A stretch of 64,000 nt of DNA, from contig NZ_CP118611.1 of NCBI RefSeq assembly GCF_028993555.1, positions 1,110,001 through 1,174,000 of the forward strand. Reading direction: 5' to 3'. The position numbers were made by a program, and so were the translations under genes. Source of the DNA: Ensifer adhaerens (GTDB taxonomy: Bacteria > Pseudomonadota > Alphaproteobacteria > Rhizobiales > Rhizobiaceae). Of this stretch, positions 53,913-63,240 are shown piece by piece. Within the stretch, counting starts at the first letter, position 1; the number at the start of each line of letters is the position of its first letter. The notes under the pieces are model-generated. The model ran no database searches and was not told the origin of the DNA. It saw only the letters and a list, made by a program, of their open reading frames with translations.

Positions 53913-54901
53913 TCGCAGGCGTTGAAACGATGGCGCGGCCGGTTCTGGAGGTTTCCGATCTCCATGTCCGCTTCCCGGCGTCCCGCGACTGGCTCGGCCG
54001 GCCCACCTCGCATGTGCATGCCGTCAACGGCGTCACCCTTAGAGTCCGTGCAGGCAAAAGCCTTGGCATTGTCGGCGAGTCCGGCTGCGGCAAGAGCACG
54101 CTCGCCCAGGCGATCATCGGGCTTGCGCCTTACGAACAGGGCAGGGTGGCGATCGACGGTCAGGACTTTCAGGCGGCGCAGGGGAGAGAGAAGCGCCAAT
54201 TGCGGCAGAAGATGCAGATCGTTTTCCAGGATCCGCAAGCCTCGCTCGATCGGCGTCTGCCGGTCTGGCGGCTCATCAGCGAGCCGCTGCACATCCGCGG
54301 CGGACACAGCAAGGCTGAGTTGCATGCGAAGGCAGAGCAACTGGCTGCCGCCGTCGGCCTTCGGCCGGAACATCTCGATCGCCTGCCGCACGAGTTTTCC
54401 GGCGGCCAGCGCCAGCGCATCGCAATTGCCCGCGCAATCAGCACGGATCCCGACCTCATGGTGCTCGACGAACCGACATCGGCGCTCGACGTGTCGGTTC
54501 AGGCGCAGATCATCAACCTGCTCTTGAAGTTGCAGCGGGAGCGGGGGCTGACCTATCTCTTGATTTCGCATGATGTCGCACTGGTGCGCCACTTCTGCGA
54601 CGATGTTGCGGTGATGTATCTCGGCCAGATCGTTGAATCGGGCCCGGCCGACGAGGTGCTACGCCATCCTCGACACCCGTACACGCAAACGCTTCTGGCT
54701 GCGGCTCCGAGTTTCGCAAGTCCCTTGCCGACCATTGCCGAGGTGCGGACCGGTGAACTTCCAAACAACCGGAGACTGCCGACCGGTTGCTTCTACAAGG
54801 AACGCTGCGGCAAGGCTGCCGCCGGCTGCGAGGCGCCGCAGCTCCTCCAGCGCCTCGGCGAGGGCACGCGCTGCGCAAGGTGCCATCTGGCGCAGGGGTA
54901 G
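53909..54901 (+). CDS. Dipeptide ABC ATPase (DppF-type)
   Basis: A 330-residue ATPase with Walker [14 protein letters not shown], signature FSGGQRQRIAIARAI and Walker [17 protein letters not shown], ending in the Cys-containing oligopeptide domain (FYKERCGKAAAGCEAPQ). The frame runs upstream to 53858, but the ATG at 53909 sits in the ATGA overlap and gives [20 protein letters not shown]. Confidence 0.95.
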   Translation: MIAGVETMARPVLEVSDLHVRFPASRDWLGRPTSHVHAVNGVTLRVRAGKSLGIVGESGCGKSTLAQAIIGLAPYEQGRVAIDGQDFQAAQGREKRQLRQKMQIVFQDPQASLDRRLPVWRLISEPLHIRGGHSKAELHAKAEQLAAAVGLRPEHLDRLPHEFSGGQRQRIAIARAISTDPDLMVLDEPTSALDVSVQAQIINLLLKLQRERGLTYLLISHDVALVRHFCDDVAVMYLGQIVESGPADEVLRHPRHPYTQTLLAAAPSFASPLPTIAEVRTGELPNNRRLPTGCFYKERCGKAAAGCEAPQLLQRLGEGTRCARCHLAQG

Positions 54902-55224
54902 CACAGACGAGAGCTGCAGACGCGCTCCGCCGGCCGTGACTTGGGCGGCGGCGGAGCCGCTCAATGTCATTTGATGCGCTGTTCCGATATTTTAAGAAAG
55001 ATAATTTTCTTATCGGAAAAATAATTTGATTGATGTTTCCGGCTGTGCATATTTGGAGCGGATAGCGCTGCACCGACCTGCCGCTTGCCGGAGACGACAT
55101 TGACCTGACTCAACACCAGTTGGCGCCCTCCGACGACTGCCGCTTCCGTATCTTTCCCAATGGCGGTGGACGCGGTCGCACGCGGCGACCCGAAAATAGT
55201 TTGATCTGATGAAAGAGGCCTAGC
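54902..55224. other. Intergenic region before the creatininase-family gene
   Basis: About 320 bases, AT-rich around 54980-55040, which is probably a promoter. It contains a further XRE-like dyad at 54993-55012. No gene seen. Confidence 0.45.
54993..55012. promoter_or_regulatory. XRE-like dyad before the creatininase-family gene
   Basis: TAAGAAA-GATAAT-TTTCTTA, a perfect 7-bp dyad with a 6-base spacer, flanked by CCGATA and TATCGG that extend the symmetry imperfectly. It is about 215 bases before the next start. Related in form, but with a different spacer, to the sites at 48438 and 49218. Confidence 0.4.
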
Positions 55225-56049
55225 ATGAAGAAGGAAGTTGAATGGGCGCGCATGACCGCACCCAGCCTGCGCGAACTCGCCGGCAAGCCGGGGGCGCTTG
55301 CCGTCCTGCCGATCGGCTCTCTGGAGCAACACGGGCCGCACTTGCCGGTCATTACCGACACCGCCAGCGCATCGGCCGCCGCCATCCGCGCTGCACGTCT
55401 GGTTGCCGATGATGTTCCGATCGCAGTTCTTCCTGGCCTATGGCTCGGCATGAGCGAGCACCACCTGCCTTTCGGCGGCACCATCACGCTCGACTACGAC
55501 ACGCTCAGCCGTGTCATCCGCTGCATCGTCCGCTCGCTGAAGACGCTCGGCTTTTCGCGCCTGTTCATCGTCAACGGCCATGGCGGCAACATGGAACCGC
55601 TTGCGGTTGCCGTGCGCGAACTGGCAGTCGAGTTTGCCATGCCGATTGTCGCCACAACGCCATGGATGCTGGCTCCCGAGGACGCCAAGACGATTTTCGA
55701 GGTCGACACCGGCGCCCATCATGCCTGCGAGGGCGAAGCGTCGGTCATGCTGGCGATCGTTCCGGACGCGGTAAAAACCGAAATGTTCGGCCAGGCCTTC
55801 GGCAACCAGCAGCATCCTGTCGACGTGCCGGCGGACGTGTCGCGCTTCTATTCCTTCGCGGAGCGCGCTCCGGTCACCGGAACCTGGGGTGATCCGCGCA
55901 GCGCAACAGCGGAAAAGGGCGAACGCTTCCTCGATCTGCAGGCGGGCGAACTGGTGAAGCTGATCCGCAACGACGTGCTCTGGACCGCGCCGGATCCGGT
56001 CTGGACGCCCGGCCGCGGCCTCGGCACGACGGCCGGCAAAGCCGATTGA
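55225..56049 (+). CDS. Creatininase-family amidohydrolase
   Basis: A 274-residue member of the creatininase family, metal enzymes that open cyclic or acyclic amides. The ligand pattern is present: Glu34 and His36 in GSLEQHGPHL, Asp45 in VITDTASA, His119 in VNGHGGN, and Glu169 in HACEGEASV. The true substrate need not be creatinine. Context (peptide importer upstream, peptide-binding gene downstream) suggests a peptide- or lactam-like substrate. GAAAGAGG lies upstream of the ATG. Confidence 0.9.
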   Translation: MKKEVEWARMTAPSLRELAGKPGALAVLPIGSLEQHGPHLPVITDTASASAAAIRAARLVADDVPIAVLPGLWLGMSEHHLPFGGTITLDYDTLSRVIRCIVRSLKTLGFSRLFIVNGHGGNMEPLAVAVRELAVEFAMPIVATTPWMLAPEDAKTIFEVDTGAHHACEGEASVMLAIVPDAVKTEMFGQAFGNQQHPVDVPADVSRFYSFAERAPVTGTWGDPRSATAEKGERFLDLQAGELVKLIRNDVLWTAPDPVWTPGRGLGTTAGKAD

Positions 56050-56110
56050 CCTCAGCCGGGCAGACATTCGCCGGACATCGCACATTCCATTCCCAAGGGA
56101 GGACACGCCA

Positions 56111-57730
56111 ATGAACATGAAATTCGCGCGGACGCGCAAAACCCTTGTTTCCCTGTTTGCAGCGACGATGCTTTCGGGCGTTGCGTAGACGCCCGCGATG
56201 GCGAAGACGCTCGTCTATTGCTCGGAAGGCTCGCCGGAAGGCTTCGACGCCGCACTCTACTCGGCCAACAGCACGTGGGATGCTTCGGCCGAGACGATCT
56301 ATGACCGCCTCACCGAATTCGAACCCGGTACCACCAACGTCGTTCCTGGCCTCGCCGAAAGCTGGACCATTTCCGACGACAATCTCGAATATACGCTGAA
56401 ACTGCGCGCGGGCGTGAAGTTCCAGGCGACGGACGATTTCACTCCGACGCGTGATTTCAACGCCGACGACGTGCTCTTCACCTACAATCGCCAACTGGAC
56501 AAGGACGATCCGTGGAACAGTTATTTCCCAGGAGCCAACTGGGAAATGTTCAACGCAATGGAGATGCCGGCGGCCATCAAGGATATCGTCAAGGTCGATG
56601 ACAGGACCGTCAAGTTCGTGCTGAACCAGCCGGATGCGTCACTTCCGTCCAAGCTTGCCCTGAACTTCGGCTCGATCATGTCGAAGGAATATGCCGACAA
56701 GCTGGCGGCAGAAGGACGGCGCGAGGACCTCGACCGCAAGCCCGTCGGCACCGGGCCGTTCCGCTTTGTCGATTACCAGCAGGACGCGGCGATCCGCTTT
56801 GCGGCGAATGCAGACTATTGGGACGGTGCGCCGAAGATCGACACCCTCATCTTCGCGATCACCACCGATGCGACCACACGCATGCAGAAGCTTCAGGCGG
56901 GCGAATGCCATGTCGCACCGTATCCGGCGCCGGCCGACGTTGCCGGGCTGAAGGCAAACCCGGATCTGACCGTCCTGGAACAACCGGGTCTCAATGTCTC
57001 CTATCTCGCGATGAACACCTTGGTCGCGCCTTTCGACAAGCTGGAAGTGCGCCGCGCCATCAACATGGCTATCGACCGCAAGGCTATCGTCGATTCCGTC
57101 TATCAGGGCATGGGGCAGATCGCCAAAAGCGTGCTTCCGCCGACGATGTGGGGCTACAACGGCACCATTGAGGGCTACAACTACGATCCGGAAGCGGCAA
57201 AGAAGCTCCTCGACGAAGCCGGTGTCAAAGATCTGAAGATGAAAATCTGGGCGATGCCCGTCAGTCGTCCTTATATGCCGAATGCCCGCCGCGCGGCGGA
57301 GTTGATGCAGGCGGACCTTGCCAAGGTCGGCATCGGTGTCGAGATAGTTTCTTACGAATGGGGCGAATATCTGAAGAAGGTGCGCGACGAAGCACGCGAT
57401 GGCGCCGTCATCCTCGGCGGCACGAGCGACAACGGCGATCCGGACAACCTGCTCAGCTACTTCTTCAGTTGCTCCGGTGTCGGCGGCAGCAACAATGCCA
57501 ATTGGTGCCACAAGCCGCTCGACGAGATGTTCCAGAAGGCGCGTATGAGCGCGGATCAGAGCGAACGGACCAAACTGTATGAAGAAGCGCAGGCCCTGAT
57601 CAGCGATCAGGCCCCGTGGGTTCCGATTGCGCATTCCACGGTCGCACTGCCGATGTCGAAGAAGGTGAAGAACTACGTGATGGAACCCTTGGGTTCGCAT
57701 CGTTTCGACAAGGTTGATATCGACGAATAA
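56111..57730 (+). pseudogene. Peptide-binding protein gene with amber stop in the signal peptide
   Basis: A second family 5 peptide-binding protein (DppA/OppA type), 540 codons from the ATG at 56111 to the stop. Codon 26 (56186-56188) is TAG. Read through, the N-terminus would be a normal signal peptide (MNMKFARTRKTLVSLFAATM, then LSGVA-stop-TPAMA) with cleavage before KTLVYCSEGSPEG. The stop is one base away from CAG (Gln). The rest of the frame is intact (opening LVYCSEGSPEGFDAALYSAN). An ATG at 56198 gives a 510-residue protein without an export signal, probably useless. It has no permease genes of its own. Recent nonsense mutation, or a sequencing error. Confidence 0.85.
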
Positions 57731-57749
57731 CCCCACACGTTGGGTCTTG

Positions 57750-57782
57750 GCGCGCCTGTTCCGGCAGGCGCGCTGTTGTTGT
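57750..57782 (+). terminator. Rho-independent-like terminator
   Basis: GCGCGCCTG-TTCCGG-CAGGCGCGC, a perfect 9-bp stem with a 6-base loop followed by TGTTGTTGT. It lies 20 bases after the binding-protein frame. Confidence 0.75.
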
Positions 57783-57951
57783 CTGCGGCAAAGACCTCGC
57801 TGGCCGGAAAGGCCGCATCCGGCCCAAGGCAAGGAACGGAGCGCAATCTTCACGAACTCGGTGGCATCCACCCGTCGTTTGACCGAGATGTCGATCCGGC
57901 TGGCATCGCACGCGGCCAGGCCGTCGGCTCTGCTCCATTCTGTCCGATCAT

Positions 57952-59967
57952 TCAGGTCGCCAACCCGATCAAGCCAGCCGCTTCGCGATATCGGGCGATG
58001 ACGTCGGGTGTGAAATGGAACGTGTCGAGGAAGTTGTCCGTTCGATAGTTCGGGTTCTGGTGGCGGATGCGGGCGGCGTAGTTGCGGGCCTCACTGAGGC
58101 GCCCGGCAAGGGCGAGGCAGTGGGCGGCGATCGCAAGGATGTGGACATGTGCGTTCGGGCGGGCGGCCGCCTTGACCGCCCAGCTGGCGGCTTCCTCGAA
58201 GGCGCCCAACCGAATGAGGGCGATCGCCCTGGTGCCGAGCATACCGAAGAGAAGCGGATCGTAGGGGCTCAAGAGCCGTGAATGATCGGAAGCGGCGATC
58301 GCCGCCGCGGGATCGCCTGACTGCGAGTGAACAAAGGCGAGCGCGTAGTGCCCAAGCGCAAAGTTCGGGCTGAGATGGACGGAGTGCTCCAGTTCGCGCA
58401 CCGCCTGATCATGGTCACCGGTCAGCCAAAGGGCGCGCCCCATAGACCAGTGTGCGGCCGGATTCTGATCGTCGACCAACAGGCTCTGCCCCGCGGCTTT
58501 GAACGCCTCCCGGGTTTCGGCGTCGCGGTCGCCCCAGCGCTGGAACGCCTTTTGCCAGTGTGTGAAGGAAAGCCCCGCATGGGCGCGTGAGAAGGTCGGA
58601 TCGAGGTGGGTCGAGAGACGGAAGAACTCGGCGGCACGCGCGTTTTCCTCGGCGGTGAAACGAAACATGTGCCAGAGGCCGCGGTGATAGGCCTCCCAGG
58701 CGTCGAGCGAGTCAGGATGCTTCAGGATTGCCCGGTTACGCTCTTCGTTCTCAATTTCGGCGGCGATTGACGAGACGATGCTATTACCGACCTCGTCGAG
58801 GAGGGCGAAGCGCTCGGCGGAGCGTGCCTCGAAGCGCTCCGTCCAGACGATATGTGCGGTCGCAGCCTCGGCGACCTCCACGGTGACCCCGATCCCGTGA
58901 TCGTGTTGTTCCAGGAAGCCGGTCGCGATGTAATCGACGCCGAGCCGGCGGCCGATTTCCTGCAGTTCGAGCCCTTCGCCGGCGATCGCAAAGACGGACC
59001 CGCGAGCGATGACGAAGAGGCTGCGCAAGCGCGCCAGTTTGCTGATGACGTCATGTGCTATCGCGCCGCCGAGATCGGACCGTCCACCCGGGTCTGGCGC
59101 AAGTTCACGGAACGGCATCACCGCGATCGAGGCGCGGCGCGAGCCTACCATGCGTGCAGGTTCGACAGGTTCGCCGACGCTGTCAGAGATGATCGTCACG
59201 GGCGATTGCCGGGGCGGGCGCCGGAGGCGCTCCCATGCCTCGCGGATCGGTGCGAAATCCTCGCCCTCATCGGCAAAGAGGCGCGCCGCCGCATCGAGAT
59301 GCCGGTGGCCGGCGTCGATCATCCGCCTGTGGCACAGTTCCGCCAGGAAACGGATGTTCGCTCCGGCGTCGAGCGGTGCGAGGTCGAGCCATTGCCGGGC
59401 TGCCGGCATGCCATCATCCCCGCCGATGGGTGTCTTCTTGCCGATTTCCGCCGCGACCTCCAGACTGTACAGCCGAAACTCGCTCCTGAGCGATGTCAGC
59501 CAGTGTTCGAAGGCGGGGCAATTGCCGATGTCGGCGCCTTCAAGGAGATCGCCGCTGCTCCGCTCAGCGATCGTCCGCAGTTCCGACAAATCGAGATTGC
59601 GGACACCGCGCCGCCTTGCCTCTATGAGCTGCAGCGCGTCGACCTCACAGTCGTTGAGGTCGAGCGAAATCCGGTCGCCTGTGGCGATCACGCGCCGGCG
59701 AGCATCCGTGTCCATGAGCAAGCGGATTTTGCTCAAGCTCCAGCGCAATTCACCGCGCGGGTCGCTCGGCACTCCCCAGAGCAGATCGCAGAGCCGCTCA
59801 CGGGGAACGGAACCGGGCGCGAGCGCCAGATAGGCGAGCAGCCCGCGGACCTTGCGCGACGGCGGCAGGGGTATGGCCACGCCGCGGCGCATGAGCTTCA
59901 TCGGTCCGAGGAGCCGCAGTTCCAGCTCCCGCGCCGAAAAAACCACGTCCGGTCCATCCGTTCCCAT
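57952..59967 (-). CDS. SARP/BTAD-type regulator with TolB-like and TPR regions
   Basis: A 671-residue cytoplasmic regulator. Residues about 10-95 are an OmpR/SARP-type winged helix (LELRLLGPMKLMRRGVAIPL, then RKVRGLLAYLALAPGSVPRERLCDLLW). A BTAD-like helical domain follows to about 255, then a TolB-like/CadC-like beta domain (ASIAVMPFRELAPDPGG, ...RLGVDYIATGFLEQHD), then TPR repeats to the end (about 430-650). This layout occurs in alphaproteobacterial activators of uncertain signal. The ATG at 59967 has GGGAG upstream; the frame extends to a GTG at 59991. It is divergent from the cysteine-synthase and decarboxylase genes, which it may control. Confidence 0.87.
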   Translation of the reverse strand: MGTDGPDVVFSARELELRLLGPMKLMRRGVAIPLPPSRKVRGLLAYLALAPGSVPRERLCDLLWGVPSDPRGELRWSLSKIRLLMDTDARRRVIATGDRISLDLNDCEVDALQLIEARRRGVRNLDLSELRTIAERSSGDLLEGADIGNCPAFEHWLTSLRSEFRLYSLEVAAEIGKKTPIGGDDGMPAARQWLDLAPLDAGANIRFLAELCHRRMIDAGHRHLDAAARLFADEGEDFAPIREAWERLRRPPRQSPVTIISDSVGEPVEPARMVGSRRASIAVMPFRELAPDPGGRSDLGGAIAHDVISKLARLRSLFVIARGSVFAIAGEGLELQEIGRRLGVDYIATGFLEQHDHGIGVTVEVAEAATAHIVWTERFEARSAERFALLDEVGNSIVSSIAAEIENEERNRAILKHPDSLDAWEAYHRGLWHMFRFTAEENARAAEFFRLSTHLDPTFSRAHAGLSFTHWQKAFQRWGDRDAETREAFKAAGQSLLVDDQNPAAHWSMGRALWLTGDHDQAVRELEHSVHLSPNFALGHYALAFVHSQSGDPAAAIAASDHSRLLSPYDPLLFGMLGTRAIALIRLGAFEEAASWAVKAAARPNAHVHILAIAAHCLALAGRLSEARNYAARIRHQNPNYRTDNFLDTFHFTPDVIARYREAAGLIGLAT

Positions 59968-60046
59968 GCGCACTCCCACGCGGGCTCCCACGCCGGCAGT
60001 TTAGCATCCCTCGCGTAACCTAGCATCCGGAAGAGTGAGAGGATCC

Positions 60047-61135
60047 ATGCCCACGAATTCAGGACAGAGAACCACGAGCGGCCGCGGGCGGCTCTTTGAC
60101 AGCGTGCTGGAGACGATCGGCGATACGCCGGCGATCCGCATCAACAATCTCAGCGTCGGCAATGCGACCATTTATGTAAAGGCGGAGTTCTTCAACCCGG
60201 CTTCGTCGGTGAAGGACAGGCTGGCGGTTGCGATCATCGAAGACGCGGAACGCAGCGGTAAGCTGAAGCCCGGGCAGACCGTGGTCGAGGCCACCAGCGG
60301 CAATACCGGTATCGGGCTGGCGATGGTCTGCGCGCAGAAAGGCTACCCGCTCGTCGTCACCATGGCCGACAGTTTCTCCGTCGAGCGTCGCCGGCTGATG
60401 CGCATGCTGGGAGCCAAGGTTGTGCTTACGCCGCGCGCCGAGAAGGGTCTCGGCATGTATCGGAAGGCAGCGGAGCTCGCCGAGAAGAACGGATGGTTCC
60501 TCGCCCGACAGTTCGAGACAACAGCCAACGCTGCGATCCACGAAGCGACGACCGGCCAGGAGATCGTCAACGACTTCGCTGGCTCCCGCCTCGATTACTT
60601 CGTCACCGGCTACGGCACAGGCGGCACGCTCGTCGGCGTATCTCGCGTGCTGCGTCGTGAACGGCCGGAGACGAAGATCGTCCTTGCCGAGCCCGCCAAC
60701 GCTCAACTGCTCGGCAGCGGCCATGTGCAGCAGCGCGGCACGGGTGGTGCGCCGGTCGCGAGCCATCCCGCCTTCGAGCCGCATCCGATCCAGGGCTGGA
60801 CACCGGACTTCATACCGGACGTCCTGCAGGAAGCGATCGACAACCGCTACTACGACGAACTCATCCCGATTGCCGGTCCGAAGGCGATGGAATGGGCAAA
60901 GGCGCTGGCGCAGAAGGAGGGCATCTTCACAGGCGTTTCGGGCGGCGCGACTTTCGGCATCGCGCGTCAGATCGCGGAACGCGCACCGGCGGGCTCGGTG
61001 ATCCTCTGCATGCTGCCCGACACCGGCGAGCGCTATCTGTCGACGCCACTGTTCGAAACGATTCCTGCAGACATGGATGTCGAGGAGTTGGAGCTGTCGC
61101 GATCAACACCCGGCTTTCAACTCGCAGCCGAGTAA
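60047..61135 (+). CDS. Cysteine-synthase-family PLP enzyme
   Basis: A 362-residue fold-type II PLP enzyme of the O-acetylserine sulfhydrylase group. The PLP lysine is Lys56 in NPASSVKDRLA; the substrate loop is TSGNTG at 83-88 and the phosphate loop GYGTGGTLVG. It is about 50 residues longer than CysK (about 310), mainly a longer middle and tail, so a related beta-replacement with another nucleophile is possible. The ATG at 60047 has GAGAGGA upstream. The next gene starts 12 bases later, so the two are one operon. Confidence 0.85.
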   Translation: MPTNSGQRTTSGRGRLFDSVLETIGDTPAIRINNLSVGNATIYVKAEFFNPASSVKDRLAVAIIEDAERSGKLKPGQTVVEATSGNTGIGLAMVCAQKGYPLVVTMADSFSVERRRLMRMLGAKVVLTPRAEKGLGMYRKAAELAEKNGWFLARQFETTANAAIHEATTGQEIVNDFAGSRLDYFVTGYGTGGTLVGVSRVLRRERPETKIVLAEPANAQLLGSGHVQQRGTGGAPVASHPAFEPHPIQGWTPDFIPDVLQEAIDNRYYDELIPIAGPKAMEWAKALAQKEGIFTGVSGGATFGIARQIAERAPAGSVILCMLPDTGERYLSTPLFETIPADMDVEELELSRSTPGFQLAAE

Positions 61136-61147
61136 AGGAAGAGAGCG

Positions 61148-62650
61148 ATGGACGCGCAATCGCTGGACCGGAGCGAGGAATCGCTCAATCAGCCGGAACG
61201 CCTGATCCCTCCGGAAACCCTCGATCCGCCGGACTGGTCGTCCGTCGCGGCGCTCGCCCGTCGGATCGTCGACGATGCCGTCGACCACGTCGGCCGGGCG
61301 CGCGAGCGTCCGGTTTGGCGGCCGCTGCCTGCGGAGGTCGAAGCGCTGTTCCGGGCGCCGGTTCCAGAACAGCCGACCCCGATCGAGGATGTGTACGCAC
61401 TGGTCAAGGAAACGGTGCTGGCCTATCCGATGGGCAACATCCATCCGCGGTTCTGGTCCTGGTACATGGGCTCCGGCAACTTCACAGGGGCACTCGGGGA
61501 TTTCCTTGCCGCGATCCAGGGTTCCAATCTCGGGGGAGGGCGTCATGCCGCTGCGCTGACCGATCAGCAGGTCGTCGGCTGGCTTCGCGACATGATCGGC
61601 TTTCCCGAGACAGCGAGTGGTACGCTGGTCAGCGGTGGTTCGGTGGCTAATCTGGTCGGGTTGACGGTTGCCCGAAACGCCATGGCAGGGATCGATCTGC
61701 GCGAGGAGGGGGTTTCTGCCCTCAAGGAGCCCCTGCGTTTCTATGCCTCCGACCAGGTCCATTCCTGCCACCGCAAGGCGGTCGAGACGCTCGGCCTCGG
61801 CAACAAGGCGCTCAGGCGGATCCCGACCGATAGCCGCTACCGGATCGACCTTGCGAGCCTTCGCGCAGCGATCGAAGAGGATCGCGCGATCGGTTTCAGG
61901 CCGGCCTGCGTCATAGGCACCGCCGGTACGGTCAATTCCGGTGCAGTAGACGATCTCGCCGCCTTGGCCGAGATCGCCGCAGAGCAAGATCTCTGGCTCC
62001 ATGTCGACGGCTGTATCGGTGCGCTACTTTCGATCTCGCCTGCGAACGCCTGGCGTGTGAAGGGCATCGAGCGGGCGGATTCCGTCGCGCTCGACCCGCA
62101 CAAATGGCTTCATGCCCCGTTCGAGGTCGGTTGCGCGCTCGTGCGGGACCGGGTGAAGCACCGGGACGCGTTCGCCGTTTCGCCTGAATATCTCCAGGGC
62201 ATGTCGCGCGGCATCGCCTCCGGCGAGTGGCTCCACGAGTTCGGCCTGCAGACCAGTCGTGGCTTCGCGGCGCTCAAGGTCTGGATGGCGCTGATGGAGC
62301 ACGGCGTTGCCAAGTTTGGCCGCCTGATCGACCAGAACATCGCACAGGCGGCCTTCCTTGCGGACCTCGTGCGCTCGCATCCGCCGCTGGAACTCCTCAC
62401 GGAGCCTGAAATCAACATCGTCTGCTTCCGCTATGCGCCGGAAGGTCAAAGCGAGGAGCGGCTGAAAGAGATCAATGTCGAGATCATGTTGCGTCTGCAG
62501 GAAACCGGTGTGGCAGCACTTTCCGACACAACGATCCGAGGGAGGCATTGCCTGCGTGCGGCGATCTGCAACCACCGTACCCGCTTGGAAGACCTCAACC
62601 TGCTCATCTCGGAAGTATTGCGGCTTGGCAGCGAGGTTGCCCCGTCGTGA
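61148..62650 (+). CDS. PLP-dependent decarboxylase (group II, aromatic/glutamate type)
   Basis: A 500-residue group II decarboxylase. The PLP lysine is Lys319 in the signature LDPHKWLHAPFEVG. The VDGCIGALLSISP motif and MGNIHPRFWSWYMGSGNFTG N-terminal region are typical of DOPA/aromatic decarboxylases. It follows the cysteine-synthase homologue by 12 bases. The pair could make an amine from a beta-substituted alanine, but neither substrate is known. Confidence 0.9.
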   Translation: MDAQSLDRSEESLNQPERLIPPETLDPPDWSSVAALARRIVDDAVDHVGRARERPVWRPLPAEVEALFRAPVPEQPTPIEDVYALVKETVLAYPMGNIHPRFWSWYMGSGNFTGALGDFLAAIQGSNLGGGRHAAALTDQQVVGWLRDMIGFPETASGTLVSGGSVANLVGLTVARNAMAGIDLREEGVSALKEPLRFYASDQVHSCHRKAVETLGLGNKALRRIPTDSRYRIDLASLRAAIEEDRAIGFRPACVIGTAGTVNSGAVDDLAALAEIAAEQDLWLHVDGCIGALLSISPANAWRVKGIERADSVALDPHKWLHAPFEVGCALVRDRVKHRDAFAVSPEYLQGMSRGIASGEWLHEFGLQTSRGFAALKVWMALMEHGVAKFGRLIDQNIAQAAFLADLVRSHPPLELLTEPEINIVCFRYAPEGQSEERLKEINVEIMLRLQETGVAALSDTTIRGRHCLRAAICNHRTRLEDLNLLISEVLRLGSEVAPS

Positions 62651-63240
62651 TCCGCTTCGCCCATCGTCGCCAAAGCGCAGAGGTCCGAGTGTGCAATTTC
62701 AGCTTCACGCCGCTGCGCGATCGAACTCGGGTGTCTGCAATGGGCTGATGACGGAGGTGAAGCCTGACACGAGAGCCGTCGCCGCTATCAGCACCAAAGG
62801 CTTCTCCGTGTTTTCCTTCTGTTTCCCATCCCTGGTTCAAGCAGACCGATTTCACAGGAATAGTCGATCCCGGTTCTGGGCAATCGGCAGTTACGGTTGA
62901 GCCTATAGACGCACCGGCCTTTGACTGGTTGATCTCGATGAAAACATCAATCTCAACGCCTGCAGCACCGCTGACAGAGTGCCGTCGGCAATGGGGCCTC
63001 GGTTCGATGCGGTCGGCATCGATCTATGTATTCCGGCAAGTAAATAAGTTCCATAATCTATCTTATGTGATCTTTGTGTGTAGTGGCATTTTAGAAATGC
63101 GACACATAGGCCAGTTAGAGATGCGACAGTCGTCGCCTCTTGGGATGCTGGTCGAAGGTCAGCGTTGGGGAGCAAGATCGCGACTTGCATCATGGCCAAG
63201 GCCATCTGTGTTCGGAGTCGTCATGTCTTGTTTGATCGTC
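62651..63240. other. Region between the decarboxylase gene and the IS transposase
   Basis: About 590 bases with no gene. The part from roughly 63070 is likely the left end of the insertion sequence (see the repeats at 63091-63128). Around 63040-63075 the sequence is AT-rich (AAGTAAATAAGTTCC, ATAATCTATCTTATG), a typical IS target. Frames here lack ribosome sites. Confidence 0.45.
63091..63128 (+). repeat. Two 14-bp direct repeats at the IS left end
   Basis: TTAGAAATGCGACA (63091-63104) and TTAGAGATGCGACA (63115-63128), one mismatch, 24 bases apart. A short palindrome GCATTT-TAG-AAATGC overlaps the first copy (63086-63100). Transposase-binding repeats of this kind are usual near IS ends. Confidence 0.6.
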
